A stretch of DNA of 64,000 bases from Haliotis asinina (Eukaryota > Mollusca > Gastropoda > Lepetellida > Haliotidae): NCBI RefSeq assembly GCF_037392515.1, contig NW_027133892.1, positions 248,001-312,000 of the forward strand, in the 5' to 3' direction. This document shows positions 12,001 through 20,800 of the stretch, one piece after another. The notes under the pieces were generated by a model. The model had not been told where the DNA came from and did not search any database. It saw only the letters and a program-made list of their open reading frames with translations. Each line of letters starts with the position of its first letter. Position 1 is the stretch's first letter. Both the position numbers and the translations under genes were made by a program.

Positions 12001-14090
12001 TGACAGGACACTAAGGAGGAGATTAATAATATACATGTACACCCTGTTGGTTGCAGGATTATGATGGAGATCAGCTTTCCTTGGTGAGTTTTAACATGCA
12101 TTTAATTTAGTGGAATTCTGGCTTTACTTTATCTTGCAAGTTTTGCAGAAAATGGTGTGTCTGGTTTCTTTTCATCTAATAGGCTTGATGACAAACAAGT
12201 ATTCTCAGGCCATATTTGTTTATTTCATGTTGTGTAAACTAATTTTAAGATATATAAATTTTGTTTCATGAAACTAAAAAAAAATTAAAGGAGTGATATG
12301 ACTGTTTCTTCTGTACGTCTCTTTATTTTGAAAATATTTCACAAAATTGTTATTTAAGAAGACTTGTTTTATTACACAGGATGAACCATTCCGGCGGCAT
12401 TCCCAGGATTCAGGTGCATCATGGGTAATCTTTGGCGGCCGCCCCGACCCAACATGTGGCACCCCGCCACATGACCAGAGAAGAATTCGTTTTGTTCCAT
12501 CGGTCAGTGATTAGTAATGAATCATATAAACTTGACCTGTTTTTTTGTTTGTTTTTTTTTTTGTTGAATCAGATCAAATATCTGATGAATCTTGCAGAGT
12601 CCTTATTTCCAACTCAACAGCTAAGAAACCCTATGAACAAAGAATTTGAAGCACTACTCCATTGGCAATACGATGATAAAGTATAAAATTAAGACCACCA
12701 AGTCAGAATTTGTGGATCAGGACATCTATATATTTATTTCCACACAGCAATGCTTAACTTGTAGTCTAAGGGGAAGGAAATGGCAATTAGCTAGCCTGTC
12801 TCACAGTCCCTGAACCACATCATTTCCCCTACAGTCTAGCCCTCCCTGCAGTGTAGCCTGTCTCACAGTCCCTGAACCACATCATTTCCCCTACAGTCTA
12901 GCCCTCCCTGCAGTGTAGCCTGTCTCACAGTCCCTGAACCACATCATTTAACCTACAGTCTAGCCCTCCCTGCAGTGTAGCCTGTCTCACAGTCCCTGAA
13001 CCACATCATTTCCCCTACAGTCTAACCCTCCCTGCAGTGTAGCCTGTCTCACAGTCCCTGAACCACATCATATATAGTTTTGAGGTTAGATGATTTCAGT
13101 TTGTTGCGAAAATATTATTCAGCGTTTTTTCATATATATAGAACACAGACACAAACCTATAAACATTGCTGAACATATTTATTTACTGGCTTAGTGTATT
13201 TGTAAAGCAATCTGTTATTTGTAGGTTTGACAGAGCCTTATGTTAGTGGTGTTCCGATGATCAAAAATCAGTCAAAAGAAGGATTAAAAATGATTGTAAA
13301 AAACATATTTTCAATTAGTCAGAATTTTGTTGTTTTAGTTTAATACTCTTGATTGAAGAAAATGAACTGTTAAATTTGACGAAACATACAGGAATAAATA
13401 TTTTGCTCAAAATTGTAAAGCTAAGTGCACTGTAATATTTCAACCACTTTTATTGTTTAATTACTTTTCCAGTGTCTTTCGTTGTGTGGCAGTAATAGTC
13501 ACAAAAAAACAACAATTATTGGTAATAAGTCATGATTCAGAGCTGTCAGTGAATTAAATTCCATATCTCGGCTAGATGACAATAAACTGATGGATATGTT
13601 CCAATGGCAACAATCTGCTAGGTATTAATATTTTCAGGCAAATCCCAGAAATCCACACTTATTTGTTAAATATTGGTGCCATCATTGATGATGATTTTTA
13701 CAGTATTTAAGCATGTGTTAATGAAGGTCAATAGTTATATCACACATTTGCATTGGTCATCTGAGAATCGTGCTCTATGTATGTCAAGTTTTTGCCTCGA
13801 TGTGACATTATTTCATCCATTTCTACCTTGTGTAAAATTGGTGTGATTATTGCAACAATTTGGCATTCATTTTTCAGGTGATGAAACGTACAGAAGAGCA
13901 GAAGACCCAGAATCCATATGAGGATTCTTGGAACCGGCCACTGTCAGGGGAGATCACTCTGGATGAAGGGATCCCTCAGGTAACAGAAGTTCAGAGTCCC
14001 ACTCCAAGAACACCTTTGGCGCCAAAAAGCATCATCAGTCCTGTGTTTGAGCCTGAGCCAGATTATTTCACACAGTCTGGAAATATGTAG
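1..14090 (+). CDS. Large type I membrane protein with tandem NDxP/cadherin-like domains, EGF modules and a cytoplasmic tail (3' part of gene)
   Basis: The 5' end lies outside the window. Exons read by splice consensus: 1-152, 912-1092, 1413-1583, 2190-2597, 2958-3257, 3793-3884, 4751-4910, 5448-5565, 5941-6145, 7212-7385, 8749-8962, 9349-9661, 10935-11043, 12057-12083, 12380-12424, 13878-14090 (TAG). Joined from base 3 they give 959 codons with no stop and every junction phase matches. The first exons are extracellular, with YVDTTPP and repeated Asn-X-Ser/Thr sites. Exon 4 has RKKRA, a furin-type site. Exons 7-11 carry NDPP, VDPDGD, FTPALNYYG and ADNDAP, typical of tandem cadherin-like/VCBS-type repeats. 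Next come EGF modules (CACVPGWTGNRC, DVDECLSSPC), one hydrophobic segment (about MIGLIVLAVILVVIISVLAW) and a tail of about 140 residues. The role is probably adhesion or signalling at the cell surface; this is inference. I do not recognise a named orthologue. Confidence 0.85.
1714..1962 (+). mobile_element. SINE-A family copy
   Basis: Diagnostic blocks: caatattccagcaatatgg, ctggaccaaagaatccagtg, caacagcatgagcgtcgatc, gacatgtgtcaacca and acgacaaacatgggtt. Shown here as the reverse of the element's presumed sense strand. The gag-rich left end is the element's (CACT)n tail. Confidence 0.85.
2552..2566 (+). other. Furin-type proprotein convertase site (RKKR-A) in the ectodomain
   Basis: Inside exon 4 of the large membrane protein the reading frame gives S-T-R-K-K-R-A-T, an R-X-K/R-R consensus in a Ser/Gly/Thr-rich linker. 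Cleavage there would split the ectodomain into two chains. The motif is directly visible; its use is inference. Confidence 0.55.
2680..2825 (-). mobile_element. SINE-B diverged copy
   Basis: gggacaccagaaatggcctt and gggaattgaacccaagacta match the reversed tRNA-like SINE-B (B box complement). Confidence 0.55.
3465..3602 (-). mobile_element. SINE-B copy
   Basis: ggttttaccccgcttttagc, caatacttcagctatat and atgggcttcacagattttaa match the reversed SINE-B; the tRNA part is diverged. Confidence 0.65.
4530..4705 (-). mobile_element. SINE-B copy
   Basis: agtgagtgagttagtgaggt, caatattccagcaataacat, gggagttgaacctgggtctt and aaccgctaggctatctcact. It lies about 45 bases upstream of the acceptor of exon 4751-4910. 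Confidence 0.88.
5567..5810 (+). repeat. GGCTGGTG/GTGAGTAG minisatellite beginning at a splice donor
   Basis: An irregular array of ~20-22 bp units (ggctggtgatggtgtgagta) begins at the donor of exon 5448-5565. Most units carry GTGAGT or GTAAGT, the same hexamer as the real donor. Confidence 0.85.
6225..6393 (+). mobile_element. SINE-B copy ending in a cryptic 3' splice site
   Basis: acctgggttcaattccccac (B box), tacaatgtgtgaacctcatt and a tail of repeated cact followed by catttcag at about 6386-6393. No exon of the gene was found after it. Confidence 0.85.
7397..7635 (+). mobile_element. SINE-A family copy
   Basis: gagtttagttttacgctgca, caatccagtggtcaacagca, gatgacatgtgtaaaacaag and a terminal ttcacgggtc are present. 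It starts 11 bases after the donor of exon 7212-7385. Confidence 0.85.
7711..8150 (+). repeat. 28-bp minisatellite, about 15 copies
   Basis: The unit starts tacttggctactggtgtgca and ends tctacagc. It lies in the intron after exon 7212-7385. Overlapping long open frames here are products of the repeat, not genes. Confidence 0.95.
8999..9230 (+). mobile_element. SINE-A family copy
   Basis: Starts with gtgagtgagtgagcgagtga, then tttagttttacgccgcactc. The inner part is diverged. A 17-base segment of the neighbouring splice donor recurs beyond its far end. Confidence 0.8.
9349..9661 (+). other. Exon coding EGF modules, the single transmembrane helix and the stop-transfer sequence
   Basis: The preceding exon ends with the first half of an EGF domain (PCQNDGMCS). 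This exon continues with C-N-D-Q, CACVPGWTGNRC, then DVDECLSSPC, which begins a calcium-binding-type EGF module, then CACPENKPNCDG. About 20 hydrophobic residues follow (MIGLIVLAV... to SVLAWYI) and then a basic V-K-R-G stop-transfer. This fixes the topology as N-terminus outside and C-terminus inside. Confidence 0.85.
9734..9990 (+). mobile_element. SINE-A family copy
   Basis: Near full length: gagtgagtttagttttatgc, caatccagtgatcaacagca, aagtcagcaagcctgacta and ccttcacggg at the end. Weaker SINE-A-like sequence continues to about 10110. Confidence 0.9.
10770..10923 (+). mobile_element. SINE-B copy abutting an exon acceptor
   Basis: ccctagtggtgaaagtgctc (A box), ccaggttcgcttcccacatt (B box), tacaatgtgtgcagcccatt and the tail aaataaactcactg. 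The acceptor of exon 10935-11043 follows 11 bases later. Confidence 0.88.
11053..11262 (+). mobile_element. SINE-B copy with long (CACT)n tail
   Basis: gtggggtagtctagtggtta (A box), gggttgattccccctgtga (altered B box), gcccatttctggtgtccgtc and about 13 cact units. Confidence 0.92.
12057..12424 (+). other. Two cytoplasmic microexons (27 nt and 45 nt)
   Basis: 12057-12083 codes DYDGDQLSL and 12380-12424 codes DEPFRRHSQDSGASW. Both are multiples of three, start and end in phase 0, and have good AG/GT borders (ttgcag/gtgagt, acacag/gtaatc). Either can therefore be skipped without a frame change, so they are candidates for alternative splicing of the cytoplasmic tail. Confidence 0.65.
12792..13072 (+). 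repeat. 62-bp tandem repeat, 4.5 copies
   Basis: Unit starts (tagcctgtctcacagtccct) fall at 12792, 12854, 12916, 12978 and 13040, exactly 62 bases apart. It is intronic. Confidence 0.95.
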
Positions 14091-14741
14091 AGATATTCAT
14101 GCTGTTTTATTTCAGTCGTTTTCAAAATTTCAAACAAGGCTAGTATGAGGTGACAGTAGTGTTTATAGCAATATTAAATTCACTCGACACCACTGCCTTT
14201 TCAGTTTGGGATCAAAATTGTTAATTTACTAAAAAATAACATTAACACATTGTGTACAGTGAGACATTCCTTGGTTCTGGCGTTCCTGTGTACATCAGTT
14301 ACGAAGTACATGAACTTCTTGTGGTACTGTAGTAATGCTAGCAGTGTATTTTTTATTATATTTTTGTAAAAGTGAAATTTGTATTTTTGTACTGTCTCTT
14401 ATATTACTTTAAACTCTGGTCCTTCATTGAAATCCAAGATTTGGTGATATGTCTTAACAAGTTTTAGGAATATTATAAAAATATTATCAAACACTCCTCC
14501 ATTGTTCCTATACTTTTTAACTGCACTTTTTTAAAGATGGGCTTTGTGAATACGTAAGCATGAAAATATCTACTTGCTGTTTCTTGTGGACCTCCTGGAC
14601 GTGTACATTATTGATAGCATTGATGCTGTCTCTTTTGTGTTCTGATGAAAAAAAAACACAATGAAATTGAATGATTTACTTCACTGGAGGACCTCATGAA
14701 TTGCATCTTTGCTCAGTTTTACGTTTGATACAAGAAATATG

Positions 14742-14747
14742 AATAAA
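14742..14747 (+). terminator. Polyadenylation signal AATAAA of the large membrane protein gene
   Basis: AATAAA lies 652 bases after the TAG stop and is followed 10-40 bases later by a strongly GT-rich stretch (tgttgtctgttgttttgttg), the usual arrangement of cleavage signal and downstream element. The 3' UTR would therefore be about 14091-14765. Confidence 0.75.
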
Positions 14748-14765
14748 GTCATCTTGAGAGATAAT

Positions 14766-15534
14766 GTTGTCTGTTGTTTTGTTGGGTTGCTTGACCACGG
14801 TAGTTCTCTTTGTAGAGCTGCATTATTTGTTTCTTGTTATACAAATTCCAACATTTCCTGATGTTGATAATAAATTCCAAACATGTTGGAAAAAGGCAAA
14901 CCAGTCAGAGAATTGTGCATCCCTCCAATATGTAGGTAGATCTAACTGGTGAGTCATTCTGCCAACCCTAGGGGTCACTTGGTAGACTTACTTTGGTGTC
15001 AAAAAAACATCATCACCCCGCCCAAACGGTAAATTATCAATGGTACCTTACATAATCACGATCAATTTTTTAACAAACATTGGGACATGTCTTTATTTTC
15101 CGTAGTATTGAAATGGTAGTTAGAGTGAAATACACTCTCATTGCACGCTTTTGAACCTTGCACGACTGAGCAGAAGTAAATGTTCTCTGTGTTCTCTGAG
15201 AAGCTGTGCGTAAGAAAGACGACCTGGTCACATAAGCTCCGACCACTCATGCATATTTATGATGTATGTGCACTTAAGACCTGTCGGGGTTTAAGGGCTC
15301 AACATACGCGTGTGCGTGTATTTGGATCTCTCGCCGTCAGTTGCATGATTCTTATCCAAAACTTCACAGCAGACAGAACAGTCTAAAACCGTCGGCCAAA
15401 AAAATTGTCGACATTTTGTATTTATATGTTCGTAAATTATTTCGAGCGCTCCAAGCTGATTGGTTTCGTAAATCACATATCATTGAAAGACGATCCCCAA
15501 GCCATGTTTGTCCGAATAAATGTTTTATGTGCCC
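14766..15534. other. Intergenic stretch between the membrane protein gene and TMC
   Basis: I see no exon, RNA gene or recognised repeat here. Short open frames on both strands lack splice or domain support. Confidence 0.5.
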
Positions 15535-15540
15535 GAGCGG

Positions 15541-15712
15541 TATAAAGAGAGTTGATGTAATGTTGAAGTGATACTGTCAGCACAATGTCATATCAGTATC
15601 TATCTGATAACAAGCTGTATCACATGACGCTGATGGCGTTTACTCCCGAGGTGAAATGACAACACAAAATGGAAATCTAAAGGTGATCCTGTGTTGTTCT
15701 GACTGAAATATA
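15541..15712 (+). promoter_or_regulatory. Probable TMC promoter (TATA box) and noncoding first exon
   Basis: A GC-flanked TATAAAG starts at 15541. An initiator-like pyrimidine/CA stretch lies about 30 bases downstream (tcagcac near 15575). A consensus donor (atatag/gtaagt) occurs at 15713. The first coding exon begins at 17841 with an acceptor 32 bases before its ATG, so an upstream noncoding exon is required; 15570-15712 is the best candidate seen. This is inferred from sequence signals only. Confidence 0.4.
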
Positions 15713-16591
15713 GGTAAGTACTATTTTGATTGTTTGACTGGAGTTATCAGGCGGGTGTTCTTGCCCATTGTCTTTGAGTAGTCGCGATTACTGTACGTTT
15801 GTGATAAGCACCAAGACGGTGATACTGGTCCCGTTTAAGGACTGTCCATTATGTTGTCTAAGCTAACATCGATTTGTTCTTTTTTTTTCGAAACAAGTAA
15901 TCCGATTGTGTTGATAAAAACATTGTCATTTTATGTTATGATGAAACTGACACACTGAGACTTGGCTGTGTGGATTTCTAGTGTAATGTCCTTTACAAAC
16001 AGTACTGTCACTTGACAGATGACAAATCGACTATCATCCTAGTCACGCGAGTCCATGCACTGACGACCGAGTTGCGTCCCTTGCTTTTGTCACGATACGA
16101 TGATCGTATGGTTGAAATGCAAATTTATTCTTGGAAGGCTGATTTTATAACTTTAGGGCTACTTGGCCAATACGAGGCCTGTATACGTCCAACACATTGA
16201 TTTGATTTATTATAAATCGTATATTATTAAATCGCCAAAAGGAATCGTGTGAATTTATTTCAACATTAATCTAATTAGTTAGAGTAATTGATTTAATCTT
16301 GTCACCGTGTCGAGTTGCTGCGTCCCTTGCTTTCGTCAGGATTCGGTGAGCATGGTTCCAAACTGACTATGTTATGAAGATTTTGGCCATCACCGTCAAA
16401 TGAGGTGACGTGAAACAACGTTGATGAGGGAGCTGTGGATGTTTATCCAGCACCACACTAAGCATGGACATGCAGTAGGGGCACCTGCAGGGTTGTGCCC
16501 CTTTGGCACCACAGAAACAAGTGATCCTGGGTTTGAATCCCCGAATCCACGTCATAGACCTGCATGCTCTCTGGCTTTCCGTCCACAAGGG

Positions 16592-16760
16592 TGGCAGAGG
16601 GGTAGCACAATGGTTAAAGTGTTTGCTCATCAAACTGAGGACACGTTCGATTCCCTTTGAGGGCACAATGTGTGAAGCCCATTTCTGGCGTCTCCGGTTG
16701 TGATATTGCTGGAATGTTGCTGAAAGCGGCTTAAAACCATACTCACTCCACCAACCACTT
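16592..16760 (+). mobile_element. SINE-B copy
   Basis: ggggtagcacaatggttaaa, acgttcgattccctttgagg, caatgtgtgaagcccatttc, gatattgctggaatgttgct. A second tRNA-like B box (gggtttgaatcccc) lies just upstream at about 16530. Confidence 0.9.
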
Positions 16761-17292
16761 ACTCACAAATTAAGCTTATACGCACTGACACAACAGAAAC
16801 ACTGCTCAAAACCGCGTTAAACCTAACTCACTCACATGCCCTGATTTACTCTTGTTTACTCATAGTAAGACAGTCACACTTATTTCGCTAACAGGCCGAA
16901 AGAAGTCTTCACCCAAAACCAGGAGCACAAGCTCTTGAATAGACGCATCGCAGTTTGCAAACACACCGTTGAGTAAACATTGTTCAGTGTGTCACCCTTT
17001 TGTTTGCTTTCATCACACCCATAATGAAGTAAGTCGAGTCTGTTGGAGTTGATTCCTCTTGATGGGGATGACATTAAAGCTATGTTTAACCCAACCCTTA
17101 CACAATAACAGGGGAAATGAGGATATCCTGGACTAGTGATAAGGTGCACCTGCCTACAGGTAACGAGGATGCTTTAGATGGCGAGACCAATCCTCTCTGA
17201 CGTGTTCAAAAACGTACCGATTAAATCCAATGTAACTCGCAAAGGATTACGCATAACATATAGATTCAGTGGAACGCAAATCATAATCAAAA

Positions 17293-17643
17293 CATCATAC
17301 CAACTCGGTGAGGTTTTTGCCATGTTTTGTCCTAATGATAAAAAAGTTGTTGAACAAACTATCATTAGAATATTTGCACAGTTCACTGTTTATTACGAGG
17401 GAGGAGTGCAGAGAAAGGCACAGTCAGGTGTTCGAGAAGCACGGGCACAAGTGCCGAGAAAGTTATTCATTAACCTCTGCTGTGCTGTCCCCACGCTTTC
17501 TCGCACACCTGGCTGTCACTTTCTCTGCACTCCTCCCTCGTAACCAATAGTGAACTGTGTCAATATTTTAATGATAGTTTGTTAAACAACTGCTTCATTT
17601 TAAGGAAAGATATTCTGCAAAAACGTCACAGAGTTGGTATTAT
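17293..17643 (+). mobile_element. Foldback element / MITE with long inverted arms, upstream of the first TMC coding exon
   Basis: The left arm 17293-17450 (starting catcataccaactc, including caaactatcattagaatatt and gagggaggagtgcagagaaa) is imperfectly complementary to the right arm about 17485-17643. Only about 30 bases separate the arms. The whole could fold into a hairpin of about 150 bp. There is no transposase inside. It ends 197 bases before the exon that carries the TMC start codon. Confidence 0.75.
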
Positions 17644-17872
17644 GTACGCCTACACCCGTACAGTGTTTATACGTGTTTACGCAGTGTACATCAGATTGCA
17701 TAGTAACTGCTTGTGCTTTGCAGCCGGGCTTTCAGTGTCGTAGTTAAACAAGTACCTGCAGCCGGAAAATAACATATCTCGAGCTTAAAACTTGGTTTCG
17801 GCGCCTGGGTTATGCACAGTAATATATGTTTTATTTGTAGTCGGCACCAATCAGCTGAAGCAGGCAACCACA

Positions 17873-20800
17873 ATGGAGATGAGAGTAGAGACGCAGCCTC
17901 TGACTCGCTCCCCAACCAGCGTCAGTGTCTACAACAGTGTCAGCAACACCGCCTTCAGCGACAACATCACCCGGGAAGGTATCCCAACACCCGTTCTTTG
18001 CTGTTGGACTCACTGTTTTGATGAATTATACTCTATCTACCGAGGGACACCTCTTTCTGATAAATAACTGAATGACACTCTTTTTGATAAATGATACATA
18101 ATCTTGTTGCCGGAACACCTTTTGATAAATGACAAATGAACACTCTGTTTGACAAATCATACACTATATGATGAACGGAACTCTTTTTTTTATATGACTA
18201 AATGACCTCATTTTGATCGATAGTTCATCAAAGATGAACGGCACATTTTTTATATATGACTGAATGGTACAGAGACTGTTTTTTGAGATATAGTGTAACC
18301 CTCAAACATCTCTAATACACCAGGCAACACTCAAACACTGGGGAGATGTCGTGTTACCCTCAAACATCTCCAATACATTAGGCACCAGTCAAACATTGGG
18401 GATATATGATTTGACCCTCAAACATCTCTAATACACCAGGCAACACTCAAACACTGGGGAGATGTCGTGTTACCCTCAAACATCTCCAATACATTAGGCA
18501 CCAGTCACACATTGGGGATATATGATGTGACCCTCAAACACCAGGCGCCATTCAAACACCTTCGCCCTGCAAATACAGTATCTCGTAATATCACTAAACT
18601 ACGCCCCCATATTGAAAGCTCTAAATCCTACAGGAAACAAAGAATAAGGGTCTAGCGAGACATCATGTGCCCCTTGGAGTGCTCTTTCATCTCACTGAAA
18701 TGAGATGGACTTTCTGTGCCCACCGGGACGAGGGGTAGTCCACTGGTTAAAGCGTTCGTTCGTCTTGCCGAAGACCCGGGTTCGATTCCCCACACGTACA
18801 CAATGTGTGAAGCCCATTTATGTTGCCTCGCGACTTAATGTTGCGGGAATATTGCTAAAAGCGGCGCAAAACCATACTCACTCATTCACTTTGAGTTCCA
18901 GATGACCCCCAGGTCAGCTACCAACCCTCCCCTGAGCCCCGACACCGACAGGAACGCAAGACCTTGGATGAGGTCATTTACCGCATTCGCTATTCCCACG
19001 AAAAACAAAGGTAGATCTTTTCTCTCAGCTGCCTGAATGTTAAGTAACTTTATACCTTCTGAGCTTCCTTAAACTTTTTCGAGTTCTTCGCTGAAACTAA
19101 ATCCAGCTAAAACCTCGAGCGAATGAGCCGACAAGAGCCACCTTTGTGTGAAACACAAAAATCTGGATTACAACTGGTCCTCAGCAACCCATGCTTGTCT
19201 GAAAGTGCGAATAACGGGATCGGGTGGTCAGACGCGCTGACTTGGTTAACACATGTCTTCATATCTCAAGTGCATTTGGGAACCGATGACATGTGTCAAC
19301 CAAGTCAGCGAGCCTGACCATCCGTTAGTTGCCTCTTACGACAAGCATGGTCGCCTTTTATGTCAAGCATGGGTTGCTGAAGGTCTATTCTACCCCGGAC
19401 CTTCACGGCTGTGTACTTGAGGACGACGTGGGAGACAGAAGTTCCTAGCTGTACAGCTGATGTATTTTGAGTGCATCTGGTAATAAACAAAAACAGTTCC
19501 AGCCTATTTCTGTAAACCAGTGAAAATGGTCGATAAACACTTACGGGACAATCCAGTGACATTCTTCACAATGTAAAGACCTAGCTGTCAATCAGAGGTG
19601 AAGGTTACGTCTCTTACTTGTGCCAGGATCCTCTGACAGTCGTTTCAAATCAACAATTCGTCCCATTCATGATCCTTGAATTGTAGCAATATGTCCATGG
19701 TCGTGCATGGGCTTTTCTCCCGCATCACCAGATGAGATAACCTACTGCATAAAGCAACATAAACTCACTCACTCACTCACTCACTCACTCACTCACTCAC
19801 TCACTGATGGCAGCTTCGACTGGTCGAACGACATCGAGGCGGTGAATTCAGGGGAGATGGATGCAAGGGGATCGGTACATCAGGACTTCCTCAACAAGCT
19901 GCGAGAACAGCCCCTCCATATTCAGCAGAAACTAAGGCTATCCAGGTATTAACACACGTCTCCACAACAGATGCTTTCTACTTGTTGGGAAAAGCCTTCA
20001 AATGGTAATCTTGGGCGGTCTGGTAGCCTGGTGGTTAAATCGTTGGCTTGTCACGGCAAGAGCCGGGTTTGAATCCCCAAATGAATACAATGTATGAAGT
20101 CTATTTCTGGTGTCCCCCGTCGTGATATTGCTGGAATATTGCTCAAAAGGGCGAAAGTCCACACTCACTCAGCTGGAAAACCACAGACAGGCAAGTACCC
20201 TTCTTCAGTGAACCAAGTTCTGTGTATAGTCAACTTCTTTATTGCAGTGACGTCACTTCATCACTTGCTTGATAACGGTGTTAGTACCTATATCAAAACG
20301 TTGCACCCATTGCAAAAAAGAAGTTGACTACCCATAGACCTTGGTTTTCCTTCACCTATACAACTTCTAAAATGCTTTTCAAAGAGGAACTTTTTTCAGT
20401 GTACCACATACAGGCAGTTGTCTTAAGTTCTGTTGGAAACCAAACATAGTCAAGTACTTTCCGCCACAGAACCACCATGCAGAGATTTCAACAAGAATAT
20501 ACAATTAAACCCTGACAGTGAAAAAAAAAATGATAACATTTTTTCTGTCCCCAACTACAGATATCTCAGAGACAATCTTGATGCAGATTCCATGTACACA
20601 AGCTTTAAAAGCCGATCAAAGAAATCACGGGTAAGAATACAAATAACTTAATAACAAGTTTTAGAGACATAAAGTGATTGATAATCAGTGATGACGTCAC
20701 TGTTCTCTGTAAGGACAAACATGCCCCCTTCCACCGGCATTATCTGCAACTTATATGATGTTTTATGACGCACCTGTTTGTGGAAACCACGAGATAATTC

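Noticed and set aside
17178..17543. Open frame of 121 codons before the TMC start
   Set aside because: It runs through the foldback element; no domain and no link to the TMC frame.
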